From Pseudomonadota bacterium (GTDB lineage: Bacteria; Pseudomonadota; Alphaproteobacteria; Reyranellales; Reyranellaceae), in NCBI GenBank assembly GCA_023436825.1, contig JAEZHS010000437.1:1-16120 (forward strand): a stretch of 16,120 bases of DNA, given 5' to 3'. Below are positions 1 to 7,217 of the stretch, piece by piece (the stretch's first letter is position 1; each line of letters begins with the position of its first letter). A program made the translations under genes and the position numbers. Below the pieces are notes generated by a model. That model did not search any database. It worked only from the letters and a program-made list of their open reading frames with translations, and was not told the origin of the DNA.

Positions 1-2
1 TC

Positions 3-1379
3 CATGACATGACCGCCGGCGACCTGCTCGCTGCCTACAAAGCCAAGAAATTGTCGCCCGTCGAAGCCGTCGACGCCGTCATCGCCCATATCGAAAAGTG
101 GGAGTCCAAGCTCAAGGCGCTCTACGCCCCCGATTTCGAAGGGGCGCGCAAGGCCGCCAAGGCGTCGGAGAAACGTTGGCAGGTCGGCAAGCCGCAGGGG
201 GCGCTGGACGGCGTGCCCATCACCATCAAGGAGAACATCGCGACCAAGGGCGTGCCGGTGCCGCTCGGGACCGCGGCAACCGATCTGGTGCCGGCGGCGG
301 ACGATGCGCCGGCCGCTACGCGGGTGCGCGAGGCGGGGGCGGTGATCCTGGCCAAGACCACCATGCCCGACTACGGCATGCTGTCGTCGGGCAGTAGCTC
401 GTTCCATCCGCTGACCCGCAACCCCTGGAACCTCGCCTGGAATCCGGGCGGCTCGAGCGCCGGCGCTGGTGCGGCCGCGGCGGCGGGCTATGGTCCGTTG
501 CATCTCGGCACCGACATCGGCGGCTCGGTACGCCTGCCGGCGTGCTGGAACGGGATCTTCACGCTCAAGCCCAGCCTCGGCCGTGTCCCGGTCGATCCGC
601 CGTACTTCGGTCGCGTCGTCGGGCCGATGACGCGCACGGTCGCGGACTCGGCTCTGCTGATGGCCGAGCTCTCCAAGCCCGACGCGCGCGATCACATGAG
701 CCTGCCACCGGCCTCGATCGATTGGAGTGCGGGCCTGCTCGAGCCCAAGGGTCTCAGGATCGGCCTGCATCTCGATGCCGGCTCTGGCCTGCCGGTCGAT
801 GCCGAGGTGAAGGCTGCCGTCGAGGCGGCCGCGAAAAAATTCGCCGATGCCGGCGCCAAGGTCGAGCCGGTGCCGCCGTTCCTGTCGCCCGACATGCTGC
901 ACCTGCAGGACCTGTTCTGGCGCGTGCGCAGCTGGGTCGACTTCTCGGCGTTGAGCCACGCCAAGCAGGCGAGCGTACTGCCCTTCATCGCCGACTGGTG
1001 CCGCGGGGGCGCCGATGTCTCGGGCACGACGGTCGTCAAGGCGGTCGCCAATTACATGGCGATCCGCGCCGCGACGACGCGCGCGACCCAGCCGTTCGAC
1101 TACGTGCTGTCGCCGGTGTCGCCGGTGCCGACCTATCGCGCCGAATGGGAGACGCCGACCAACGACGTCCAGCGGCCGCTCGAGCACATCTCCTTCACCA
1201 TGCCCTACAACATGAGCGAGCAGCCGGCCGCCTCGATCAACTGCGGCTACACAACAGAGGGCAAGCCGATCGGCTTGCAGATCGCAGGCCACCGCTTCGA
1301 TGATCTCGGCGTCATGCGGATCTCGCGTTGGTTCGAGCAGGCGAGAGGGCCGCAGAAGGCGTGGCCGCAGCCGCAATGA
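3..1379 (+). CDS. Amidase signature (AS) family amidase, 5' end probably outside the window
   Basis: An amidase-signature hydrolase that would cleave the C-N bond of an amide; the substrate cannot be told. Numbering from the first in-frame ATG (base 9), the Ser-cisSer-Lys triad is complete: Lys74 in GVPITIKEN, Ser149 in the glycine/serine loop NPGGSSAG, and Ser173 in GTDIGGSVRLPA. The 24-residue gap between the two serines equals that of fatty acid amide hydrolase. About 456 residues are visible, a normal length. The frame stays open to the left edge and codes His-Asp before the Met, as in homologues that start a few residues earlier, so the true start is probably upstream. The stop overlaps the next gene's ATG (ATGA), so the two are likely translationally coupled. 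It could be annotated as indole-acetamide hydrolase or a Glu-tRNA amidotransferase A-like protein, but no GatB/GatC genes are adjacent. Confidence 0.93.
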   Translation, partial: HDMTAGDLLAAYKAKKLSPVEAVDAVIAHIEKWESKLKALYAPDFEGARKAAKASEKRWQVGKPQGALDGVPITIKENIATKGVPVPLGTAATDLVPAADDAPAATRVREAGAVILAKTTMPDYGMLSSGSSSFHPLTRNPWNLAWNPGGSSAGAGAAAAAGYGPLHLGTDIGGSVRLPACWNGIFTLKPSLGRVPVDPPYFGRVVGPMTRTVADSALLMAELSKPDARDHMSLPPASIDWSAGLLEPKGLRIGLHLDAGSGLPVDAEVKAAVEAAAKKFADAGAKVEPVPPFLSPDMLHLQDLFWRVRSWVDFSALSHAKQASVLPFIADWCRGGADVSGTTVVKAVANYMAIRAATTRATQPFDYVLSPVSPVPTYRAEWETPTNDVQRPLEHISFTMPYNMSEQPAASINCGYTTEGKPIGLQIAGHRFDDLGVMRISRWFEQARGPQKAWPQPQ

Positions 1380-2086
1380 AACCGATGAGCAACGGTCCGC
1401 TCGGCATCCTGATGCTCGACACGCGCTTCCCGCGCATCAAGGGAGATATCGGCAACGCCGAGTCCTTCGCCTACCCGGTGATCTTCCGGCGCATGGAGGG
1501 CATCGGCTCGGCCGACGCCGTGACGGCCCATCCCGATCGGCCGCGCGTGCTGGCTGCGCTGGAGGCCAATGCCCGCGCGCTGGCCGACGAGGGCGCGATC
1601 GGCCTGTCGACGAGCTGCGGCTTCCTCGCCCTCTACCAGGACGAGCTCGCGGCTCGATCGCCCGTCCCGGTCGCGACCTCCGCGCTGCTGCACATCAGGC
1701 GGCTTGCAGGCAAGCGGGTCGGCGTGATCACCGCGTCGGCGCGCAACCTCACGCCAGGCCACTTCGCCGCCGTCGGTGCGCCGACCGACACGCCCTTCGT
1801 CGGCCTGCCCGAAGACAGCTCCTTCGCCAAAACCTTCATCGGCAACGCCACGACGCTCGATCGCGACAAGGTCGAGCACGAAGTGGTGGCGGCTGCGCGC
1901 GATCTGCTGGTGCGCCATCCCGGCATCGACACGATCGTGTTCGAGTGCACCAACCTGCCGCCCTACAAGAAGGCGGTCCAGGACGCCGCGGGGCTGCCCG
2001 TGCTCGACGTGCTCGATCTGCTGAACGACTTCCATCAGGAGCTTACGGGGGCAGCAGGCGGCGATAGATGGGCTGCAGCAGGGTAG
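1376..2086 (+). CDS. Aspartate/glutamate racemase-family protein
   Basis: A 236-residue protein of the Asp/Glu/hydantoin racemase superfamily, whose members use two cysteines as acid and base to invert an alpha carbon. Both candidate cysteines are present: Cys81 in GLSTSCGFLA and Cys191 in VFECTNLPPY, at the expected positions in the two half-domains. The start was chosen at 1376 because that ATG overlaps the amidase stop by four bases and the following sequence GPLGILMLDTRFPR begins like the family. A second Met lies three codons on. Longer in-frame starts at 1328 would run inside the amidase gene. Co-expression with an amidase suggests a role in breakdown of amides or amino-acid derivatives, but this is inference. 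The last 44 bases overlap the convergent transporter gene. Related decarboxylases of this fold also use such cysteines, so the exact reaction is open. Confidence 0.87.
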   Translation: MKPMSNGPLGILMLDTRFPRIKGDIGNAESFAYPVIFRRMEGIGSADAVTAHPDRPRVLAALEANARALADEGAIGLSTSCGFLALYQDELAARSPVPVATSALLHIRRLAGKRVGVITASARNLTPGHFAAVGAPTDTPFVGLPEDSSFAKTFIGNATTLDRDKVEHEVVAAARDLLVRHPGIDTIVFECTNLPPYKKAVQDAAGLPVLDVLDLLNDFHQELTGAAGGDRWAAAG

Positions 2087-2978
2087 GAATCAGGTAGATC
2101 GGGAACTGCACGGCGGCGATGAACAGGAAGATGTCGGCGTCGACCGAGGCCGGCAGCACGGCCATCAGCAGCGCATTATGGCGGCCTCCAGAGCAGTAGC
2201 CTGCCGTCAGCGCCACGCGCCGATCGAGGAAGGGCAGCGTGCCCGCGGCAACCACGAGATTGCACAGGATCATGCCGGCGAAGGCGCCGACGACGAAGCC
2301 CGCGAGCTTCAGGGGCTGCGCCGCGGCCTGGGCGACCACGCCGTCCATCAGCGGAATGGCGAAAACCATCAGCACGACGACCGACAGTCCATCGAGCGTC
2401 GACGCTTCCTCCATGATTCGCGGGCCGAGCCAACGGCGAATGGCGAACGCGCCGGCCGACGCCACCACCACGATCAGCGCCAGGCGCAGGCTGAGATCGA
2501 CGGCGCTGATGTGCAGGTCGAGGTTGAGCAGCCAGAGCGCCAGCGGCGGCAAGGTGAAAGGCACCAGGAAGTTGGTGAAGAGCGTCAGCAGCAGGGCGAG
2601 CGAGGAATCGAGGCGCAGGAAGGCTGCAGTGGTGGCGGCCGAGATGATGCCGGGCGCCATGGCGCTGAGGCAAAGCGCTGCGGCCAGGCCGGGCCACAGC
2701 CCGAGCCCCTGCCAGATCGGCCAGACGATCAGCGGAACGACGATCAGGTTCGCCAGCGCCAGCAGAACGGCAGGGCCGGGCCGGCGCAGGAGCGCCCGCA
2801 CCCGAATCCAGTCCATGCGCGCGAGGGCCAGCATCAGCAGCAGGACGGCCAGCGGCCAGAGCAGGACGCGCGTGGCCGAGGCGATGTTCTGGAAGGCGAG
2901 CCCGATCGCCAGCGACAAGGGCAGAAGGGTAGTGGCGCGACCGCCCATGCGCCGCAAAACGTGAACGACCGGATTCAT
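2043..2978 (-). CDS. Bile acid:sodium symporter (SBF/BASS)-like membrane transporter
   Basis: A 311-residue integral membrane protein with about ten hydrophobic segments (roughly residues 16-33, 36-54, 69-90, 94-117, 124-150, 163-182, 195-212, 224-247, 259-277 and 281-303). This agrees with the SBF/BASS fold of sodium-coupled organic-anion carriers. Family-like features are the polar break LSAMAPGIISAATTAAF in the fourth segment and the glycine-rich GYCSGGRHNALLMA near the C-terminus, where the crossover helices bind sodium and substrate. The substrate is unknown. The gene converges on and overlaps the racemase gene, and diverges from the secreted metallopeptidase-like gene with only 32 bases between the start codons. 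A near-match to the EcfG promoter lies upstream. The family call is good; any substrate name would be a guess. Confidence 0.82.
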   Translation of the reverse strand: MNPVVHVLRRMGGRATTLLPLSLAIGLAFQNIASATRVLLWPLAVLLLMLALARMDWIRVRALLRRPGPAVLLALANLIVVPLIVWPIWQGLGLWPGLAAALCLSAMAPGIISAATTAAFLRLDSSLALLLTLFTNFLVPFTLPPLALWLLNLDLHISAVDLSLRLALIVVVASAGAFAIRRWLGPRIMEEASTLDGLSVVVLMVFAIPLMDGVVAQAAAQPLKLAGFVVGAFAGMILCNLVVAAGTLPFLDRRVALTAGYCSGGRHNALLMAVLPASVDADIFLFIAAVQFPIYLIPTLLQPIYRRLLPP

Positions 2979-2992
2979 TGGTGCCGAGCTTA

Positions 2993-3017
2993 CACGTGTT
3001 AGCCTGCAACATGTTCC
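2993..3017 (-). promoter_or_regulatory. Weak EcfG-like promoter for the SBF transporter
   Basis: On the minus strand GGAAC (3017-3013), a 16-base spacer and CGTG (2996-2993) precede the transporter ATG by 14 bases. The -35 half is exact, but the -10 half differs from CGTT at its last base. The -35 half falls in the first codons of the divergent gene. It may be chance. Confidence 0.3.
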
Positions 3018-4453
3018 GGCGAGCTTTCATTGCTGCATTGCTGGCGGTGACTCCCTCCTTGGCCCAGCCGTTGGCTCAGCCATTGGCTCAGCCATTGGCT
3101 CAGCCGGTCGCCGTGCCGGACTGCACTGTCGATGGCCGGCTGGCCGACAGTGATGGGCTCAAGCTCGACATCGTCTATCGCTGCCGAGCGACCCAGCCGT
3201 TGTCCTTCCGGTCGGTCGAGGACCGTGCCTCGTCCTACGTCCGGGACCTCAAGGTCGAACAGCGCGATGGCATGGCGGAGGCACGCTATCGATTCGATCT
3301 GTCGGGTTTCGCGCGCGCCGCCGATTCGACGTCGCTCGCGGTACAGCGGGGCGGCGGCGTGCTCGCCGTCCTGGGGAGCTGGCTGCTGGAGCCGCAGGGC
3401 TATGATCGCGCGCCCACCATCGACATCCGCATGGCGACGGGGCCGGGCTTGGTATTCTCATCCGGCCTGCCCAAGGTCGGCGATGCCTGGCGGCTCAGCG
3501 GCTCGCCGGTGGTCGCCGCAGGCTACACGGCTCTGGGACGGCTGGCCTATCGCGAGTTGGCCGTTCCGGCGCCCGGGTCGCTGCGGCCCGGCCAGCCGAA
3601 AGCCGACGCCGTGCTGCGCGTGGCCATCCTCAATGGCGTTGGCGAGAGTGCGCGCGCCGATCTGTTCGACTGGGTCGAGCGCACGGCCCAGGCGCAGTCC
3701 AATTACTGGCAGGGCTTCACCGCCAAACAGGCCTTGCTCGGCCTCGTGCCGGTCACCCATCGTCGCGGCGTCGGTTACGGCCGCAGCGTGCCGGGCGGCG
3801 GCGTCACGGTGATGGTCGAGGTCGGCACCGACGTCGATCGCCGCCGCCTGTTCGACGATTGGGTGCTGACGCACGAGCTGATCCACACCGGCATGCCGTT
3901 CATCCGCCGCGGCGGCACTTGGTTCATGGAAGGCGCCGCCACCTACATCGAGCCGATCATCCGCGCCCGCGCCGGCTGGAAGACCGAGGAGGAGGTGTGG
4001 GGCGAGTGGGTCGACAACATGCCCAAGGGTGTGCGGGCCTTCTCGAGCAGCATGGCCAATGCCCGCGGGCAGGAGAACTACTGGGGCGGCGCCACCTTCA
4101 TGCTGCTCGCCGACGTCGGCTTGCGGCGCGCCACGAACGGCGCGAAGGGCCTGGAGGACTGCCTGGCCGGCGTGCTGTGGAGCGGCCTCGACGGTACCCG
4201 ACGCGCCACCGTCGCGGAGTACGCCGCCGCCTGCGACCGCGTCACCGGCACGACGGTCGTGAGCGGCCTGGTCGAGCGCCATTTCAACAACGCCGAGCCG
4301 GTCGACCTCGCCGTGCTATGGCAGGATCTCGGCATTTCGCTGATCGCGGGCCGCATCGCGCTCGACGACAATGCGCCGTCGGCGCGATGGCGCAAGCTGA
4401 TCGTGCCCGGCGCGCATCCGCCGAAGCGTGTCAAGCTGCCCTGGGAGAGCTGA
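3011..4453 (+). CDS. Secreted protein with gluzincin-type HExxH metallopeptidase motif
   Basis: A 480-residue predicted exported protein. Residues 1-18 form a signal peptide (basic MFRR, hydrophobic core, Ala before the cut), followed directly by four LAQP repeats. The zinc-site motif HELIH lies at 288-292 in the context WVLTHELIHTG, and a downstream WFMEGAATYIEP supplies Glu307 as a likely third ligand, so His288, His292 and Glu307 would bind zinc with Glu289 as general base. The 14-residue gap to the glutamate and the EGxATYxE signature resemble the wider peptidase MA clan (M1/M61-like) without matching a family I can name. I chose the ATG at 3011 over an in-frame TTG at 2978, which overlaps the start of the divergent gene and would place charged and polar residues before the signal peptide. 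No substrate is indicated. The MscS gene follows after 39 bases but carries its own promoter-like site. Confidence 0.8.
   Translation: MFRRAFIAALLAVTPSLAQPLAQPLAQPLAQPVAVPDCTVDGRLADSDGLKLDIVYRCRATQPLSFRSVEDRASSYVRDLKVEQRDGMAEARYRFDLSGFARAADSTSLAVQRGGGVLAVLGSWLLEPQGYDRAPTIDIRMATGPGLVFSSGLPKVGDAWRLSGSPVVAAGYTALGRLAYRELAVPAPGSLRPGQPKADAVLRVAILNGVGESARADLFDWVERTAQAQSNYWQGFTAKQALLGLVPVTHRRGVGYGRSVPGGGVTVMVEVGTDVDRRRLFDDWVLTHELIHTGMPFIRRGGTWFMEGAATYIEPIIRARAGWKTEEEVWGEWVDNMPKGVRAFSSSMANARGQENYWGGATFMLLADVGLRRATNGAKGLEDCLAGVLWSGLDGTRRATVAEYAAACDRVTGTTVVSGLVERHFNNAEPVDLAVLWQDLGISLIAGRIALDDNAPSARWRKLIVPGAHPPKRVKLPWES
3059..3106 (+). repeat. Four tandem 12-bp repeats encoding LAQP
   Basis: Four in-frame copies of a 12-base unit (TTGGCTCAGCCA with minor variants) encode Leu-Ala-Gln-Pro four times, starting at the predicted signal-peptide cleavage site of the HExxH protein. 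The two central copies are identical and the outer copies differ at one or two third positions, which suggests recent slippage expansion. Copy number could vary between strains without shifting the frame. Confidence 0.9.
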
Positions 4454-4458
4454 CGAAG

Positions 4459-4484
4459 GCAACTCCCGGCGGTTTGCAGTCGTT
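4459..4484 (+). promoter_or_regulatory. EcfG-like promoter for the MscS gene
   Basis: GCAAC (4459-4463), a 17-base spacer and CGTT (4481-4484) lie in the short gap after the HExxH gene. CGTT ends 8 bases before the MscS ATG at 4493, with no Shine-Dalgarno in between, so the transcript would be nearly leaderless. The -35 differs from the known GGAAC by one base, a variant shared by four other strict sites here. Confidence 0.55.
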
Positions 4485-4492
4485 GGGCCGCC

Positions 4493-5590
4493 ATGTCTCT
4501 GCGCAACCTCCTGGCCAAAGTCGACGAATACCTGCCCTGGATACCGGACTGGCTCACAGCGGCGTCGATGCTCGTTGCGGCAGCGGCCCTGGCGCTGCTG
4601 CTGCATCGCACCGCCGTGCGCCTGATGCGCCGACTGGTCCCGCCCAAGCGCATATTCCTTCATTCGCTGATCACGGCAACGGATGGTCCCATCCGTGTTG
4701 CATTGGTCATCGTCGCCGTCGCCGTCATCCTGCCGGCCGTGCCTCTGGAGCGGGACGCCCGGACTGCCGTGGGCAGTGTCCTGGGGGTCGCCTTCATACT
4801 GCTCGTGGGCTGGAGCGCGACGATGGCCATTGCGCTTGCATCCAATTTCTATCTTCGCCATGCCGACGCGGCAGGCACCGACAATCTGGTCGCGCGCAAG
4901 CACATCACGCAAGTGCGGGTGCTGCGCCGCGTCGCTCAGACCCTGGTGATTATCGTCACCGTCGCCGCCGCGCTCATGACCTTCGAGTCCGTGAAGCAGT
5001 ATGGCGTGAGCCTGATCGCTTCGGCCGGCGCCGCCGGCATCGTCGTCGGCCTGGCGGCGCGGCCTCTGCTCACCAACCTGATCGCCGGCATCCAGATCGC
5101 GATCACCCAGCCTATCCGGATCGGCGACGCGGTGATCGTGGAGAACGAGTGGGGCTGGATCGAGGAGATCACCGGCACCTACGTCGTCATCAAGGTGTGG
5201 GACTGGCGGCGGCTGGTCGTGCCGTTGTCGTATTTCCTCGAGAAGCCGTTCCAGAATTGGACGCTTCAAGGCACCAACCTGATCGGATCGGTGTTCCTGT
5301 GGGTCGACTACACCGTGCCGGTCGCCCACGTTCGGTCCAAGCTCGAAGAGATCGTGCGCACGACCAGGCTGTGGAGCGGCGAGGTGGTCAACCTGCAGGT
5401 CGTCGAGACCAACGAGCGGGCCGTGCAATTGCGCGCTCTGGTCAGCGCCCGAACGTCGGAGCAGGCATGGGACCTGCGCTGCGAGGTCCGCGAAAAGTTG
5501 ATCGTTTTCCTGCAGGAGACCTATCCGACGGCGCTGCCCAAGCAGCGAGCCGAGCTCATCGAGCTCGAACGGCCGCGCAGCGCCGCCTGA
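4493..5590 (+). CDS. MscS-family mechanosensitive ion channel
   Basis: A 365-residue inner-membrane channel of the small-conductance mechanosensitive family, which opens on membrane tension to release solutes after osmotic downshock. Hydrophobic segments are near residues 21-42, 68-86, 92-118 and 145-165, followed by the pore-lining helix at about 169-200 with its Ala/Gly-rich packing face (LIASAGAAGIVVGLAARPLL). Next comes the beta domain (QPIRIGDAVIVENEWGWIEEI, then WDWRRLVVPLSYFLEKPFQNW) and an alpha/beta C-terminal vestibule. There are extra N-terminal helices relative to the three-helix E. coli MscS. The ATG at 4493 has no clear Shine-Dalgarno but follows an EcfG-like promoter by 8 bases, which fits stress-induced leaderless expression. 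The family call is firm; gating properties cannot be read from sequence. Confidence 0.93.
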   Translation: MSLRNLLAKVDEYLPWIPDWLTAASMLVAAAALALLLHRTAVRLMRRLVPPKRIFLHSLITATDGPIRVALVIVAVAVILPAVPLERDARTAVGSVLGVAFILLVGWSATMAIALASNFYLRHADAAGTDNLVARKHITQVRVLRRVAQTLVIIVTVAAALMTFESVKQYGVSLIASAGAAGIVVGLAARPLLTNLIAGIQIAITQPIRIGDAVIVENEWGWIEEITGTYVVIKVWDWRRLVVPLSYFLEKPFQNWTLQGTNLIGSVFLWVDYTVPVAHVRSKLEEIVRTTRLWSGEVVNLQVVETNERAVQLRALVSARTSEQAWDLRCEVREKLIVFLQETYPTALPKQRAELIELERPRSAA

Positions 5591-5674
5591 TTTTCAGAAC
5601 ATCCCGTTGTCGTTCGCCCGCTTCCGTGCATCCGTTTTCTCCCCCGGTCCCCGTCATCGTGGTAGCGTGGTCGC

Positions 5675-6361
5675 ATGACAACCGACACCGGCGTTTGGCT
5701 GGAAGACCTCACCTGGCCCGAGGCCACGGCGCGTTTCGAGGCGGGGGCTCTGGTCGTGGTTCCGATCGGTGCGGCGGCCAAGGCGCACGGCCCGCACCTG
5801 CCGCTCAAGACCGACGCACTGACCGCCCGGGCCTTGGCGCAGCGGCTGATCGAGCGCCTGCCCGTGGTCGCGGCACCTGTCGTGGGCTTCGGCTTCTACC
5901 CGGCTTTCACGTCGTTTGCCGGCAGCCAGCATCTGTCGGCCGAGACGTTCAAGGCCCTGTTGGCCGAGCTGCTGGGCAACCTGCGCAGTCACGGCGTCCA
6001 GCGAGCCGTCATCCTCAACACCGGCGTCTCGACCGAGAAGCCGGTCGACGAGGTGACCGACGGCGCGACCGATTTCATGGTGCTGCACATGCGCGGGCTG
6101 GGTGTCGCGGCTGACAGGCTGCTCGACGTCGCCGAAGGCGGCCATGCCGACGAGCGCGAGACGTCGGTTGTGCTGGCGCTGGAGCCGCGCAGCGTGCGCA
6201 TGGACAGGTTGGCACTCGACGGGCCATTCGAGCGCACCGGCGCCACCGGCGATCCGACGCGAGCCACGGCCTTCAAGGGCGAGCGCATCCTAGCGGCGCG
6301 CGTAGACGACATCGTGGCGGCGATCGGCCGGCGATGGCCCGATCTCGCGTCACGACGCTAG
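5675..6361 (+). CDS. Creatininase-family protein with an altered metal site
   Basis: A 228-residue protein of the creatininase/MftE amidohydrolase fold. Signature parts are VVVPIGAAAKAHGPHLPLKTD (residues 28-48, motif centre AHGPHLPL), the GFGFYPAF stretch at 71-78, SHGVQRAVILNTGVST at 105-120, and the acidic GGHADERETS at 155-164. Enzymes of the family bind two metals through a Glu two residues before the HG His, that His, an Asp about nine residues on, a His in the central GHGGN-type loop and a late Glu. Here His38, Asp47 and Glu162 are in place, but Lys36 sits at the Glu position and NTGVST replaces the His-containing loop. Either this is a subfamily with a different centre or it is not a standard amidohydrolase. 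The ATG at 5675 lacks a clear ribosome site. No operon partner is evident; the MscS stop is 84 bases upstream. Confidence 0.82.
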   Translation: MTTDTGVWLEDLTWPEATARFEAGALVVVPIGAAAKAHGPHLPLKTDALTARALAQRLIERLPVVAAPVVGFGFYPAFTSFAGSQHLSAETFKALLAELLGNLRSHGVQRAVILNTGVSTEKPVDEVTDGATDFMVLHMRGLGVAADRLLDVAEGGHADERETSVVLALEPRSVRMDRLALDGPFERTGATGDPTRATAFKGERILAARVDDIVAAIGRRWPDLASRR

Positions 6362-6376
6362 ATTCGAGGTGCCGCG

Positions 6377-6402
6377 GCAACTCGGCGGCTCGACCGGATG
6401 TT
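6377..6402 (+). promoter_or_regulatory. Degenerate EcfG-like promoter upstream of the PRC-barrel gene
   Basis: GCAAC (6377-6381), 17 bases and TGTT (6399-6402) lie 32 bases before the PRC-barrel ATG. Each half differs by one base from GGAAC/CGTT. This is weak alone; it is listed because neighbouring small genes carry better copies. Confidence 0.25.
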
Positions 6403-6434
6403 GATCGGCCACACAATCGGGAAGGAACCATGCG

Positions 6435-6799
6435 ATGGCCGACATCACGAGGATCACGCCCAAAACGCTCATCAACGCCGAGCGGGTCGAAGGCACCTCC
6501 GTCTACAATGCGCAAGGCGACAAGCTCGGGTCGATCGACGACATCATGCTCGACAAGGTGAGCGGCAAGGCGATCTACGCGATCGTGTCGTTCGGCGGTT
6601 TCCTCGGTATCGGCGAGAAATATCACCGATTCCATGGTCCGCCTTGAACTACGACGAGAGCAGGGGCGGCTATGTCGTCAATCTCGACGAGCAGATGCTC
6701 GAGCGTGCGCCGACCTACGACATGGACGAGGACTTCCTCTGGACGCCGGACTACGGCCGCCAGGTGGATCGGTATTACAACGCGCCGACCTATTGGTAG
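6435..6799 (+). pseudogene. PRC-barrel domain protein, frameshifted by one missing base
   Basis: The first frame (6435 to a stop at 6645-6647) reads MADITRITPKTLINAERVEG, then VYNAQGDKLGSIDDIMLDK, then IVSFGGFLGIGEKYH, which is the usual start of stand-alone alphaproteobacterial PRC-barrel proteins. Where the family continues KYHP(L/I)PW, this frame goes out of register. The +1-shifted frame continues PIPWSALNYDESRGGYVVNL to a stop at 6797-6799, matching the rest of the family. One C missing from a CCC run at about 6626-6627 explains the break; restored, the protein would be about 121 residues. The second half keeps its codon bias and has no further lesions, so the change is recent or a sequencing error. 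A Shine-Dalgarno (AAGGAA) precedes the ATG at 6435. PRC-barrel proteins are small beta-barrel modules, often stress-related; the molecular role is unknown. Confidence 0.85.
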
Positions 6800-6824
6800 G
6801 CGCCGCCCGGTTGATGGGATCGAG

Positions 6825-7121
6825 CTAGAACGGAGAGCGCCGGCGCAGGCCGAGCCGGCGGCCTCGCCGGTCACGCGGCGCGACCGCGTGCTGCTGCAAG
6901 TCCTTTGGCTGCGATGTGTCGGTGGGTGCGGCGGCGATCGCACGCCCTCGCTCGGTCAACCGGATGCCGTCGGCGCGATCCTCGATCAGGCCCAGCATCT
7001 CGAAACGAAGGCGTTGGGTCGATGACAACGGAACAGCCGGCGCCGCCTTCGCGGCCGTCCGGGCGATGGCGCGGAGGATCTCGTGTTCCTGGGTTCCAAG
7101 CGGGATGTTCTTGGTGCTCAT
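6825..7121 (-). CDS. Small winged-helix-like hypothetical protein (98 aa)
   Basis: A 98-residue basic protein. The first 65 residues look like a compact helical, winged-helix-type domain: QEHEILRAIARTAAKAAP, then SSTQRLRFEMLGLIEDR, then a beta-wing-like GIRLTERGRAIAA. The last 30 residues are Arg-rich and low in complexity. The start is well supported: a strong Shine-Dalgarno (AGGAGGT) sits 7 bases before the ATG at 7121, and an EcfG-like promoter lies just upstream. An overlapping reading frame starting at 7140 lacks such a site and has a random composition. The gene converges with the broken PRC-barrel gene (26 bases between stops) and diverges from the SpoIIAA-like gene. It may bind DNA, judging from fold and charge, but no family name can be given with confidence. 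Confidence 0.72.
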   Translation of the reverse strand: MSTKNIPLGTQEHEILRAIARTAAKAAPAVPLSSTQRLRFEMLGLIEDRADGIRLTERGRAIAAAPTDTSQPKDLQQHAVAPRDRRGRRLGLRRRSPF

Positions 7122-7138
7122 GATTGGACCTCCTGGTC

Positions 7139-7163
7139 AACGTGGCCTGTGATCGGAGGTTGC
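7139..7163 (-). promoter_or_regulatory. EcfG-like promoter for the 98-aa winged-helix-like gene
   Basis: On the minus strand GCAAC (7163-7159), a 16-base spacer and CGTT (7142-7139) lie 17 bases before the ATG at 7121, and the Shine-Dalgarno falls between them. The -35 has one mismatch to GGAAC. Orientation and spacing suit the gene. Confidence 0.5.
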
Positions 7164-7217
7164 GGCCGGTGCGTGCCCTCCCTACTGTGGGGCCGATGGA
7201 GAATTGACGAGTCCGGC

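Noticed and set aside
4678..4702. AACG and GTTGC inside the MscS gene resembling a reversed promoter
   Set aside because: The spacer is 15 bases rather than 16-17, the site is inside a coding region, and it points at no gene start.
5611..5636. CGTT sequences upstream of the creatininase-like gene
   Set aside because: No GGAAC or GCAAC at the right distance, so they are not counted as EcfG-like promoters.
3859..6114. A 751-codon open frame on the plus strand across the HExxH, MscS and creatininase genes
   Set aside because: The product is Arg/Ala/Gly/Pro/His-rich with no domain, and it overlaps three well-supported genes in another frame; it reflects high GC content.
7083..7217. N-terminal extension of the SpoIIAA-like protein to an ATG at 7083
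   Set aside because: The added 45 residues overlap the divergent winged-helix-like gene and its promoter; the paralogue alignment supports the GTG at 7218.
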